Positions 34,690-42,606 of a DNA stretch of 64,000 bases are shown here, one piece after another; position 1 is the first letter of the stretch, and the number at the start of each line of letters is the position of its first letter. The stretch comes from Streptomyces californicus (GTDB lineage: Bacteria; Actinomycetota; Actinomycetes; Streptomycetales; Streptomycetaceae), in the NCBI RefSeq assembly GCF_000717645.1, contig NZ_JNZZ01000002.1, forward strand, positions 496,001 through 560,000, written 5' to 3'. A program made the position numbers and the translations under genes. The notes under the pieces are model-generated. The model saw only the letters and a program-made list of their open reading frames with translations. It did no database searches and had not been told where the DNA came from.

Positions 34690-35889
34690 ATGACCCAGCG
34701 CATCCGACCGGGCGCGGTGGCCGCCCTCGCCCTCCTGCTCGCCGCGGCCACCGGCTGCGCCGGGCAGCGGCCCGCGGCCCCCGCGCCGAGTGGTCCTCCC
34801 GCCGCGGCCCGGGGCGCGGGCGGCCAGGACGCCGAGGGGCCCCGCCCGTTCACCCTGCTCGCCGCGGGCGACGTCCTCCCGCACTCCTCGGTGATCGACC
34901 GGGCCGCCGCCGACGCGAACGGCGCGGGCTACGACTTCGCCCCGATGCTGGCGGGCGTCGCCCCGGTCGTCTCCGGAGCGGACCTGGCGTTCTGCCACAT
35001 GGAGACGGTCTACGGCGAGAAGGGCGGCCCCTACACCGGCTACCCCAGCTTCAAGTCGCCGCCCGAGATCGCCGCGGCGCTGCGCACCACCGGCTTCGAC
35101 TCCTGCTCCACCGCCTCCAACCACACCCTCGACGACGGGCCCGAGGGCGTCCGGCGCACGCTCGACGCCCTGGACGAGGCGGGCGTCCGGCACGCGGGCT
35201 CCGCCCGTACCGCCGCCGAGGCCGCCCGGCCCACGATCCTGCCCGCCGGGCCCGGAAAGGGGGCGGCCAGGGTCGCCCACCTCGCGTACACCTACGGCAC
35301 GAACGACATCCCGGTCCCCGCCGACCGGCCCTGGACGGTCGACGTGACCGACGAGCGCAGGATCATCGACGAGGCCAGGGCGGCCCGCCGGGCGGGCGCG
35401 GACGTCGTCGTCCTCTCCGCCCACTGGGGCACCGAATGGCAGGACGAACCGGACGCCACCCAACTGGATCTGGCCCGGCGGCTCACCGCCTCCACCGACC
35501 GGGGCCGCCCCGACATCGATCTGATCATCGGCACGCACGCCCACGTTCCCCAGGCGTACGAGAAGGTCAACGGCACCTGGGTCGTCTACGGCATGGGCGA
35601 CCAGATCGCCGGGGCGATGATCAACCACGAGGGCGCCCAGGACCCGCGCGGCAATCAGAGCTCCATGGGCCGCTTCACCTTCGCCCCGCCCGCGAAACCC
35701 GGTGGACGCTGGGCGGTGAAGAAGGCCGAGTTCGTCCCCCAGTGGTACGACACCGGCACCGGCCGCGCCATCGCGCTCAGCACCGCGATCGACGACGGGG
35801 CCGAGCACCTGCGCGCGGTCCGCGACCGCATCCGCACCGTCGTCCTCGCCCGGGGAGCGGAGGCGGACGGGCTCCGCATGGGCCGCTGA
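34690..35889 (+). CDS. CapA-family lipoprotein (poly-gamma-glutamate capsule-type)
   Basis: This 399-aa protein has a lipobox (LLAAATGC, Cys at about residue 21), an Ala/Pro linker and a CapA metallophosphatase-like domain. The latter carries AAGDVLPHSSVID, FCHMETVYGE, TASNHTLDDGPEGV, VLSAHWGTEW and IIGTHAHVPQAYEK. The D, H, N and H ligands of the calcineurin-like fold are visible. CapA proteins take part in poly-gamma-glutamate export in Bacillus, but no capBC is present here, so a different envelope role is likely. GGAGTCGAG precedes the ATG at 34690. Confidence 0.88.
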   Translation: MTQRIRPGAVAALALLLAAATGCAGQRPAAPAPSGPPAAARGAGGQDAEGPRPFTLLAAGDVLPHSSVIDRAAADANGAGYDFAPMLAGVAPVVSGADLAFCHMETVYGEKGGPYTGYPSFKSPPEIAAALRTTGFDSCSTASNHTLDDGPEGVRRTLDALDEAGVRHAGSARTAAEAARPTILPAGPGKGAARVAHLAYTYGTNDIPVPADRPWTVDVTDERRIIDEARAARRAGADVVVLSAHWGTEWQDEPDATQLDLARRLTASTDRGRPDIDLIIGTHAHVPQAYEKVNGTWVVYGMGDQIAGAMINHEGAQDPRGNQSSMGRFTFAPPAKPGGRWAVKKAEFVPQWYDTGTGRAIALSTAIDDGAEHLRAVRDRIRTVVLARGAEADGLRMGR

Positions 35890-35910
35890 GGGCGGGTCCG
35901 GCGGCAGCCG

Positions 35911-36378
35911 CTACGGCACGACCGTGACGGGCCACCGCCCCGCCTTCACCAGGCGCACCGCCACCGAGCCGATGAAGCGGTGCCCGGCCGACTCCGACGC
36001 CCCGACCACCACCGCGTCCGCCCGCAGCTCATCGGCCGCCGTCACCAGGCCGTTGTAGGGGTCGCCCCGGAAGGTGTGGAACTCCCACCGCACGTCCCAC
36101 GCGTCCCGGAACCGCTCCGCGGCCTCGCGGATCTCCGAGACCAGCCCCTCCGCGACCTCGCTCGTGGTGTCGCCCACCGGTACGCCCAGCGCCGCGCCCG
36201 CCGTAATGACCGGCTGGACGTACACCAGGGCCAGCATCGCGTTCTGCCGGCGAGCGAGACCGGCGGCGTAGGCCGCCGCGCGCATCGACGAGTCGGAGCC
36301 GTCCAGCCCGGCGACGATCACCTTGGGGCCGTCCGTGCCGCGTTCGAACCGATGAGGATGAGGCTGCTGCTCTGTCAC
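35911..36378 (-). CDS. Universal stress protein (UspA) domain protein
   Basis: This 155-aa single-domain protein has the Usp fold: VIVAGLDGSDSSMRAAAYAAGLA at the N-terminus and the nucleotide-binding loop VVVGASESAGHRFIGSVAVRLVKAGRWPVTVV near the C-terminus. The loop follows GxxxxG-like spacing, with serines in place of some glycines, so ATP binding is uncertain. It is convergent with the CapA gene. The start at 36378 is the only plausible one. Confidence 0.9.
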   Translation of the reverse strand: MTEQQPHPHRFERGTDGPKVIVAGLDGSDSSMRAAAYAAGLARRQNAMLALVYVQPVITAGAALGVPVGDTTSEVAEGLVSEIREAAERFRDAWDVRWEFHTFRGDPYNGLVTAADELRADAVVVGASESAGHRFIGSVAVRLVKAGRWPVTVVP

Positions 36379-36576
36379 GGCCCCGAGGCTATCGGCTCCA
36401 CCGGAGGGCGTTGCTCCGGGACCCCGACGGGCTCATGGACGGGCTTGTGGCCCACCCGGTGACAGCCCGATGGCAGGCCCTAAATATGATGAACATACTG
36501 GTTCCATTGGGTAGAAAACGCTCTTCGGGCGGTGTCGGCGGCCGGGCGGGGCGTCCCGTCGTGCGAGCAGTTGGCC

Positions 36577-37428
36577 ATGAGAAGTGATCACCCCCGGCCC
36601 GAACGCCGCACGCTGCTGAGGATCGCGCTCGCGCTCGGGACCGCCACCGCCGTCCGGCTGATCGCCGCCGACCCGGCGTCGACGCCCACCCGCCCCGCGC
36701 CGACCGCCGGAACGCTGCCCGCCGCTGCCGCGGGCCCCCCGGCCAGCGTCCGGGGCCGTCCCTCCCCGTACCGGCTCGCCCCCATGACCGGCCACGCCCC
36801 GCCCCGGTTCAGACCCGCCCGGCCGCCCGTGCGGATCCGGCCCTTCGAGCACCTTCCGGACCTCGGCCACTCGATGGTCCTCAGCTTCGACGACGGCCCC
36901 GACCCCCGGTACACCCCGGACATCCTCGCCACCCTGCGCCGGCACCGGGTCCGCGCGATGTTCTTCGTCTGCGGCGAGATGGCCGAGAGCAACCCGGACC
37001 TGCTGCGGGAGATGGCCGACGATGGGCATGTGGTGGGCAACCACTCCTGGTCCCACCCGCTGATCCCGAAGCTCTCCCGCGCCGCGATCCGCGACGAACT
37101 CGGGCGCACCAGCGAAGCGGTGGACCGGACGATCGGGGAGCCGCCGCTGTGGTACCGCGCCCCCTACGGCGCGTGGAACCGCAACTCCTTCGAGATCGGG
37201 GCCGCGTTGGGCATGGAACCCATGGCGTGGACCGTGGACACGCTGGACTGGGAGACGCCGGGGACGGGCACGATCGTCCGGCGGGTGCTGGACGGGGCCG
37301 CGCCCGGCGTGGTCGTCCTCTCGCACGACGCGGGCGGCGACCGCTCGCAGAGCGTCGCGGCGCTGAGCCGCTACCTGCCCCGGCTGCTGGAGCGCGGCTA
37401 CCGCGTCACGGTGCCGCACCGCGTCTGA
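36577..37428 (+). CDS. Secreted polysaccharide deacetylase
   Basis: This 283-aa protein starts with a twin-Arg-like stretch (RPERRTLLRIALALG) and a hydrophobic segment, suggesting export, possibly by Tat. The NodB (CE4) domain spans about 95-280: LSFDDGPDPRYTP holds the catalytic base and metal Asp, HVVGNHSWSHP the metal histidines, WYRAPYGAWN the substrate loop and VLSHDAG the last His. It removes N-acetyl groups from peptidoglycan or chitin-like polymers. The ATG at 36577 was used, as the frame open from 36532 has no good start. Confidence 0.9.
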   Translation: MRSDHPRPERRTLLRIALALGTATAVRLIAADPASTPTRPAPTAGTLPAAAAGPPASVRGRPSPYRLAPMTGHAPPRFRPARPPVRIRPFEHLPDLGHSMVLSFDDGPDPRYTPDILATLRRHRVRAMFFVCGEMAESNPDLLREMADDGHVVGNHSWSHPLIPKLSRAAIRDELGRTSEAVDRTIGEPPLWYRAPYGAWNRNSFEIGAALGMEPMAWTVDTLDWETPGTGTIVRRVLDGAAPGVVVLSHDAGGDRSQSVAALSRYLPRLLERGYRVTVPHRV

Positions 37429-37434
37429 GCGCGC

Positions 37435-37474
37435 GCAGGACGGTGCCCCGGCGTTCGCCGGGGCACCGTCCTGC
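37435..37474 (+). terminator. Very stable bidirectional terminator
   Basis: Arms 37435-37453 and 37456-37474 are perfect 19-bp complements around a TT centre. The hairpin lies between the convergent deacetylase and sortase genes. Confidence 0.9.
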
Positions 37475-37506
37475 GGGGGTGCGGGGGCTCCTCGGCCCGC
37501 GCGGGG

Positions 37507-38169
37507 TCAGCGGGTGTCGACGAGCCGGGCGAAGACCACGACGTTGCCGTCGTAGCCGTCCGCCTTCGTGTAACCGCCGCCGCAGGTGATGACCCGCAGC
37601 TCCGCGTGGCCGGTGTCGCCGTACACCCGGGCGCCGGGGAAGTCGTTCTTGGAGAAGACCTCGACCCCGTACACCTCGAAGACGCCGACCCGGCCGTCGT
37701 AGCGGGTGACCTCCACACGATGGCCCTTCCGGATCGAGCCGAGACCGTAGAAGACGGCGGGGCCCGACTTGTTGTCGACGTGGCCGACGACGACGGCGGT
37801 GCCGCGCTGGCCCGGAGCGATGCCGTTCTGGTACCAGCCCGCGAGGTTGGGGTCCTCGGCGGGCGGGGCGTCGATCCAGCCGTTGGCGTCCAGGTTGACG
37901 TCGATGATGGGGGCGTCCACGTCGATGGAGGAGATCTTCACCCGGGAGGCCGGGGCGTACGGCAGCGGCTGGACCGGCTCGCCCTCCACCGGCGGTCCGG
38001 CGGCGTCCCCGCCCCGGTCGAGCGAAGCGGCCGCGGCGGGCTGCGGCGGTCCCGCGTCACCGAACTCCGTGCCGTTGCGCATCAGGGCGAGCCCGCTGAG
38101 CAGCACCAGGGCGATCGCCCCCCATGGCACCCGTCCGGTCCGCTCGCCACCGGTGTAGTCCCGGCCCAT
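37507..38169 (-). CDS. Class F sortase
   Basis: This 220-aa protein has one N-terminal membrane segment (about 14-31), an exposed linker and a sortase beta-barrel. The catalytic His is in VVVGHVDNKSG, the Cys in VITCGGG and the Arg in VVVFARLVD. The ITCGGGY motif and the lack of a C-terminal anchor fit the class F (actinobacterial) sortases. It should join surface proteins to the wall or other acceptors. The two small proteins coded at 38531 and 39102 are near and may be its substrates, although neither has LPxTG. Confidence 0.9.
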   Translation of the reverse strand: MGRDYTGGERTGRVPWGAIALVLLSGLALMRNGTEFGDAGPPQPAAAASLDRGGDAAGPPVEGEPVQPLPYAPASRVKISSIDVDAPIIDVNLDANGWIDAPPAEDPNLAGWYQNGIAPGQRGTAVVVGHVDNKSGPAVFYGLGSIRKGHRVEVTRYDGRVGVFEVYGVEVFSKNDFPGARVYGDTGHAELRVITCGGGYTKADGYDGNVVVFARLVDTR

Positions 38170-38530
38170 GGTTCTCCCTTCGTCGCGACGCTGTGAACGT
38201 TAGGGGCGGTGCGCGGGGGCGGCGATCAGAGCGGGGCGAACGGGTGGCGGGGGCGCCCGCCGCCCGGCCGGACCCTGCCCGTCGAAGCCCCGGGCGCCCG
38301 CAGGGGTGCTGCCCATCGGAGTAATGAGCAGATAAAAGTTCTGACGGTCTGTGACCTGCGGATCCGTCAGATTCGGAGCCCTCCGCACGGCGTGTCGCGT
38401 CACCGGGGTGGCGCAACGCCGAAGTGCGACGCATCGGTCGACTGGTGAGTGTTCGTCATGGGAGGCGTTCACGTCGATCCATCCCCGGGGGAGAAGCCCC
38501 TGGGGGCGTTTCCCGCTGGAGGTTCACACG
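38170..38530. other. 361-bp divergent region between sortase and surface-protein genes
   Basis: There is no gene here. TCTGACGG (38340-38347) and CCGTCAGA (38364-38371) form an inverted repeat inside the least GC-rich part, the likely promoter of the gene at 38531. The rest holds GC-rich filler without clear structure. Confidence 0.5.
38340..38371 (+). promoter_or_regulatory. 8-bp inverted repeat upstream of surface-protein gene
   Basis: TCTGACGG and CCGTCAGA are separated by 16 bp. They may form an operator; I do not recognise the regulator. Confidence 0.35.
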
Positions 38531-39010
38531 ATGCGTGCTTCACGCGCTCTCGCGGTCACCGCGACCGCCTTCGCGGCCGTCGGGCTGGCGGCTCCGATGG
38601 CCGCCGCCACCAACGGCCCGAGCAACATCACCGTCAACCCGTACTCGGTCCACCAGGGCGCGACCATGAAGGTCACGGCGCAGGGCTGCGGGCACGGCGG
38701 CAAGGTCTGGTCGAACGCGTTCCCGACGACCGAGCTCTCCGCGGGCGGCACGGGATACGCGACGGCGCACATCCGCCACAACACCACGCCGGGGCACTAC
38801 AACCTCTCGGTGAAGTGCAACGACAACAGCCGGATCGAGACGCACAAGTTCACCGTGCTCGCCGGCAACGGCGCGCAGGGCGGGCTCGGCGGGTCGATGG
38901 GCCCCAGCTCCGTCGAGATGCAGGTCGGCGGCGGTCTCGTGGCCGCCGCGGCGGTCGGCGGTGCGGTCTTCCTCGTCCGTCGTCGTCGGACGAGCCATGC
39001 GGCGTTCTAG
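38531..39010 (+). CDS. Small surface protein A with C-terminal anchor
   Basis: This 159-aa protein has a signal peptide (MRASRALAVTATAFAAVGLA, cut near residue 26) and a beta-rich exported domain (NITVNPYSVHQGATMKVTAQGC). The C-terminal membrane segment is followed by VRRRRTSH. Just before the anchor stands GGLGGSMGPSS. Two cysteines (Cys in AQGC and VKC) could form a disulfide. There is no LPxTG, so if the nearby class F sortase uses it the GGLGGS region is the best candidate motif. GGAGG precedes ATG 38531. Function is unknown. Confidence 0.75.
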   Translation: MRASRALAVTATAFAAVGLAAPMAAATNGPSNITVNPYSVHQGATMKVTAQGCGHGGKVWSNAFPTTELSAGGTGYATAHIRHNTTPGHYNLSVKCNDNSRIETHKFTVLAGNGAQGGLGGSMGPSSVEMQVGGGLVAAAAVGGAVFLVRRRRTSHAAF

Positions 39011-39045
39011 GGCGTCGAACCTCCCGCCCGGCCCGATACGCCCGT

Positions 39046-39076
39046 CGCCCCGAGTCCTGGACCAGGACCCGGGGCG
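39046..39076 (+). terminator. Bidirectional terminator between surface-protein genes
   Basis: Arms 39046-39060 and 39062-39076 pair over 15 bp with one mismatch (CGCCCCGAGTCCTGG against CCAGGACCCGGGGCG). The hairpin lies between two convergent genes. Confidence 0.8.
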
Positions 39077-39101
39077 ACTGCCGTGCGCGGCACGGGCGCG
39101 G

Positions 39102-39665
39102 TCAGTGGCGGCGGGCGGCGGTGCGGCGGCGCGCGAAGTAGAGGGCGCCTCCGGCCGCCGCGGCCACCAGGGCCGCTCCGGCGGCGACCTGCGCCGTGTC
39201 CGTGGAGCCGGCGCTGCCGCCGAGGCCGCCGCGCACACCGCCCGGAACGAGCGCCGTCGAACTGGCGGTGGGGACCGTGGTCGGCGTCGCGGTCGGGGTG
39301 GGGGTGCTCGTGGCGCCGCCGGTGATCGTCAGGTTGACGTTCCGGGAGGTGCCGGTGGAGCCGCACCGGAACGTCACCGCGTAGACGGCGCCCCGGCGTG
39401 CGCCGGTGTCGACGGTGGCGGACCCCGTCGTGCTGCCGCTCGGGATCACGGTCGTGTCGAAGACGCCCGAGCTGATGGTCGTCTCGCCCGTGCAGCCGCC
39501 GGACCCGAGGGTCACCCGGCCGCCCGGCGCGATGACGGAGGGGGTGATGGTCGGGTTGAACGTGCTGGTGCCTCCGCCCGGCGAGGCCAAGGCGGCGGAC
39601 GGGGCGACGAGCGTCAGCGCGCCGGCGCCGAGCAGGGCGAGCGGTGCGACACGTATCGCGCGCAT
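39102..39665 (-). CDS. Small surface protein B with C-terminal anchor
   Basis: This 187-aa protein has a signal peptide (MRAIRVAPLALLGAGALTLV), an exported beta-rich domain with two cysteines (GSGGCTGETT and TFRCGSTG), a Thr/Pro linker (STPTPTATPTTVPTAS) and a C-terminal membrane segment ending in FARRRTAARRH. GGLGGSAGSTD lies just before the anchor, matching protein A at 38531. Size, domain order and tail suggest a distant paralogue of protein A. GGAGGATCC precedes the ATG at 39665. It is probably displayed at the cell surface. Confidence 0.75.
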   Translation of the reverse strand: MRAIRVAPLALLGAGALTLVAPSAALASPGGGTSTFNPTITPSVIAPGGRVTLGSGGCTGETTISSGVFDTTVIPSGSTTGSATVDTGARRGAVYAVTFRCGSTGTSRNVNLTITGGATSTPTPTATPTTVPTASSTALVPGGVRGGLGGSAGSTDTAQVAAGAALVAAAAGGALYFARRRTAARRH

Positions 39666-39861
39666 GGTGGATCCTCCGGGTTCCCCGAGGGGCAGCTGCG
39701 GAACGAATTTCCACATAGCAGGAAAAATGCACCTCGATGCCCGACACGCTAGGAGGGGTCCCCCCACCCCGCGATCGGGGTCCGGCGAACGGGTCAGCGC
39801 CGTACCCCGACCGGCCCACACGCGGGTCGCCCCGCCCGTACGCCACCAGGAGGGGCGGGCC

Positions 39862-40626
39862 CTATCCCGTGACCCCCGGGAACATGTCGAGGAAGGGTTC
39901 GGCGGTTGCCGAGATGCCCCGCCCGAAGGGCGCGTCGAAGTCCCAGATGAGGAAGAGCAGGAAGGCGATCAGCGCGCTGAACAGGCCCGCCAGGAGCAGT
40001 TCGCGGAACGTCCTGCGGATCTGGAGGGTGAAGATCAGCCCCACCGTCACCAGCGCCCCGATGATCAGCCCGAACCAGACCACCCCCGGCATCGTCGCCC
40101 CGGCGTTCTGCGCCCGCGAGCTGCGGGCGTCGTCCGCCGCCGCAACCTGGTCGACCAGCGGCTGGTACGCCTGTCCCTCGTGGTCGTTCTTCGGGACGTA
40201 GTCGGTCACGTCCGCCCTCACCCGGTCCAGCAGTTCGGTGCCGCGCTCGGTGAGCGTGTGGCGTTCGGACATCACCTTCCATTCGTCGTGGACCACATGG
40301 GCGACATAGGCGTCCACGTCGGCCCGGATGCGGTCGCGCACCTCCGCCGGGTAGACCGAGGCACGCGCCCGCACCTCGTGCAGCGCCTGCGCCTCGACGC
40401 GGACCGACTCCTGGGCGGCGCTGCGCCCCTCCCAGACGCCGGCGATGGCGAGGCCCAGGACGATCGCGTAGACCACGCCGATCATCATCGTCATGTACTC
40501 GATGACGTCAGGCGTCTCGGACGGATCGTCGTCGTCCCCGACCCGCCGGTTGTTCAGAACGGCGATGGTCAGGACGACCGCGCAGGCGGACGCCATGGCA
40601 ATGCTCAGGACGAGCCACTCGGACAT
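39862..40626 (-). CDS. DUF4239-like membrane protein
   Basis: This 254-aa protein has two membrane segments near the N-terminus (about 4-24 and 46-66), a charged helical loop (about 70-175) and two more segments near residues 180-225. The conserved bestrophin-like motifs include EYMTMMIGVVYAIVLGLA and VRVEAQALHEV. DUF4239 proteins are uncharacterised and may form channels. The ATG at 40626 is 13 bp downstream of the proline-rich gene's stop, so the two genes are likely in one transcript. Confidence 0.8.
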   Translation of the reverse strand: MSEWLVLSIAMASACAVVLTIAVLNNRRVGDDDDPSETPDVIEYMTMMIGVVYAIVLGLAIAGVWEGRSAAQESVRVEAQALHEVRARASVYPAEVRDRIRADVDAYVAHVVHDEWKVMSERHTLTERGTELLDRVRADVTDYVPKNDHEGQAYQPLVDQVAAADDARSSRAQNAGATMPGVVWFGLIIGALVTVGLIFTLQIRRTFRELLLAGLFSALIAFLLFLIWDFDAPFGRGISATAEPFLDMFPGVTG

Positions 40627-40639
40627 GCGTCTCTCCAGG

Positions 40640-41282
40640 TCAACGGGATGATCGCGGGCGCAGCACCGCGACGGCGAACACCGCGGGGGCGGTGATGAGC
40701 AGCGTCAGGGAGACCAGCGAAGGCCCGCTCCGCGGCTGCTTGCGGGCGGGTTTGCGGTACGTCGGCAGCGCGACGGCCCGGGGCCTCGGCGGTTCGGTCC
40801 GCACCGGCGGCTTCGGCGAGGGCGATGGCTTCGGCGGGGGAGCGGCGGCCGGGGGCGGTGCAGGCGGCCGTGGTGAGGGAGGCGGCGGAGAGGGAGGGAG
40901 AGGCGCGGGCGGTGGTGCGGCGGCCACGGGGGGTGGCGCGGGCGCCGGCGGGGGCGGAGGAGCGGGTTTCTCCGGAGGCGGCGGTGGTGCGGGCTTCGGA
41001 GGAGGGGGCGGTGGTGGCGAGGGTTTCGGAGGCGGCGGTGGAGGCGGGGGGGGGGGGGGGGGGGGCGGGGGCGCGGGGGCCGCGCCGCGGTGACGGTGGC
41101 TCGGTGACCGCGCCGCAGTCCCCGTTCCCCGCCCAGGCCACCGCCGTACTGCCCTCGCCCTGCCCGACGACGGCCACCGCGCAGCTGTCGGCGGTCGCCG
41201 GCAGGGGGACGGCCGACAGCCAGAGGAGGGCGGCGACCGTCGAGAGTCGCGCGATACGTGATCCGTGCACGACGGGGAGCAT
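40640..41282 (-). pseudogene. Proline-rich surface protein interrupted by a 20-G tract
   Basis: From ATG 41282 the product has a signal peptide (SRIARLSTVAALLWLSAVPL) and a short exported domain with two cysteines. The frame then enters a G(20) tract at 41046-41065 and reads on in the wrong frame. The frame that continues after the tract encodes about 100 Pro, Ala and Lys residues and a membrane segment with RPRSSR at the end (SLVSLTLLITAPAVFAVAVL), stopping at 40640. Removing one G, or adding two, joins the two halves without a stop. It may be a phase-variable gene, a real mutation or a sequencing error in the homopolymer. I list it as broken in this sequence. Confidence 0.7.
41046..41065 (+). 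repeat. Homopolymer of 20 G inside the proline-rich gene
   Basis: Twenty G residues in a row is exceptional even in high-GC DNA. On the coding strand it reads as poly-Pro. Length changes here would switch the gene on or off. Confidence 0.9.
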
Positions 41283-41787
41283 GGTCCGGGGTGGGGGAGG
41301 GCACGCCGTCCGCCGACCTGATTCGCCTGATCGTGCGGTTATTGGGCCATTCGGGTTTACCGGGCGCGTACCCGGCGGGGCCGCGTCTTTACGGACTTAC
41401 CCCGGTCGCGGCCGAAGGCGCCCCCCGGTCCGCCTCACGAACCCGACGGCGTACGGTCGCCGATTCCACCCCGCACCGCAGGGGCGCCCGCCCCGATGGA
41501 ACCGGCCAATTCTCCGGCCGCGCCCCGAAACCGTCACGCCCCCGTAGAACCGTGCCCAGCGGTCCCAAGTGGCCCCGAATCGCCGGGAGAACGTCGCCAG
41601 AAGGCCCGACCCGTCGCTGTCCGTATACGTGCGGCGACGGACCGGGTGTAGATGCCATCGGAGTGTGACCAATAACGGATCGCGAATTTCCGTTTCCACT
41701 CGCTCTCTTGGCGGTCCATCAGTAGCCTCTGGTCAACACTGACCATGAACATGGCCGGATCGCCGTGGCGACTTGTTGGAGACATCG
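41283..41787. other. 505-bp divergent intergenic region
   Basis: There is no credible gene; overlapping frames such as 41258-41668 lack coding character. A less GC-rich stretch lies at about 41320-41400, on the side of the proline-rich gene, and another at 41640-41760, on the methyltransferase side. The latter contains the inverted repeat at 41730-41745. Confidence 0.5.
41730..41745 (+). promoter_or_regulatory. TGGTCA-N4-TGACCA inverted repeat
   Basis: The perfect 6-bp arms lie 43 bp before the methyltransferase start, in the probable promoter. They could form an operator; the regulator is unknown. Confidence 0.4.
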
Positions 41788-42606
41788 ATGGAGCGTCCCG
41801 CCTGGGCACCGCAGGGCATTGACATTTCGGTGCCGAGCGTGTCTCGCATGTACGACTTCTATCTGGGCGGATCGCACAATTTCGAGGTGGACCGGGAAGC
41901 CGCGCGCAAGGCGATGGAGTTTCTTCCCGGCCTTCCCAAGATCATGCAGGCCAATCGCGCCTTCATGCGCCGGGCCGTCCGCCACGCCGTCGACGCGGGC
42001 ATCGACCAGTTCCTGGACATCGGCTCCGGCATCCCGACCTTCGGCAACGTGCACGAGGTGGCCCAGGCCGCCGACCCCAAGGCCAAGGTCGCCTACGTCG
42101 ACCACGACCCGGTGGCCGTCGCCCACAGCCAGGCCGTGCTGGAGGGGAACGACGGGACCGTCATCGCCGCCGCCGACCTGCGCCGCCCCCGGGAGATCCT
42201 GGACAACCCCCAGGTCACCGAACTGCTCGACCTGGACCGCCCGGTGGCCCTGCTGCTCGTCGCGGTGCTCCACTTCATCGAGGACGCCGACGACCCCCGC
42301 GCGGCCGTCGCCGAACTGCGCGAGGCGCTGGCCCCCGGCAGCCTGCTCGTCCTGACCCACGCCTCGTACGAGGGCATACCGCACTTCAAGGACGGGGCGG
42401 CCGGCACGGTCGGCGTCTACAAGAACATCCGCAACCCGCTGATCATGCGCTCGCGCGAGGAGATCGGCCGCTTCTTCGAGGGCTACGAGATGGTCGAGCC
42501 CGGGCTCGTGCCGATGCCCGAATGGCGGCCCGACGTTTCGCAGGCGCCGGAGCAGGAAGACCCGTACACCTTCTCGGGCTTCGCAGGGGTCGGGCGCAAG
42601 GCGTGA
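41788..42606 (+). CDS. SAM-dependent methyltransferase, DUF574 family
   Basis: This 272-aa protein belongs to the Streptomyces-rich DUF574/Methyltransf_19 family. It opens with SVSRMYDFYLGGSHNFEVDREAA, has the SAM loop FLDIGSGIPTFGNVHE, an acidic strand VAYVDHDPVA and a later VLHFIEDADDP motif. The substrates are not known. The ATG at 41788 has GGAGA upstream. Its stop overlaps the GGDEF-EAL start by 4 bp (42603-42606), so the two proteins are co-translated. A link between methylation and cyclic di-GMP signalling is possible but inferred. Confidence 0.9.
   Translation: MERPAWAPQGIDISVPSVSRMYDFYLGGSHNFEVDREAARKAMEFLPGLPKIMQANRAFMRRAVRHAVDAGIDQFLDIGSGIPTFGNVHEVAQAADPKAKVAYVDHDPVAVAHSQAVLEGNDGTVIAAADLRRPREILDNPQVTELLDLDRPVALLLVAVLHFIEDADDPRAAVAELREALAPGSLLVLTHASYEGIPHFKDGAAGTVGVYKNIRNPLIMRSREEIGRFFEGYEMVEPGLVPMPEWRPDVSQAPEQEDPYTFSGFAGVGRKA

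Noticed and set aside
40692..41093. Gly-rich open frame on the plus strand
   Set aside because: It is the complement of the Pro-rich coding stretch and the G tract, not a gene.
41258..41668. 136-codon frame in the 505-bp intergenic region
   Set aside because: Codon use and composition do not look coding, and it overlaps both divergent promoters.
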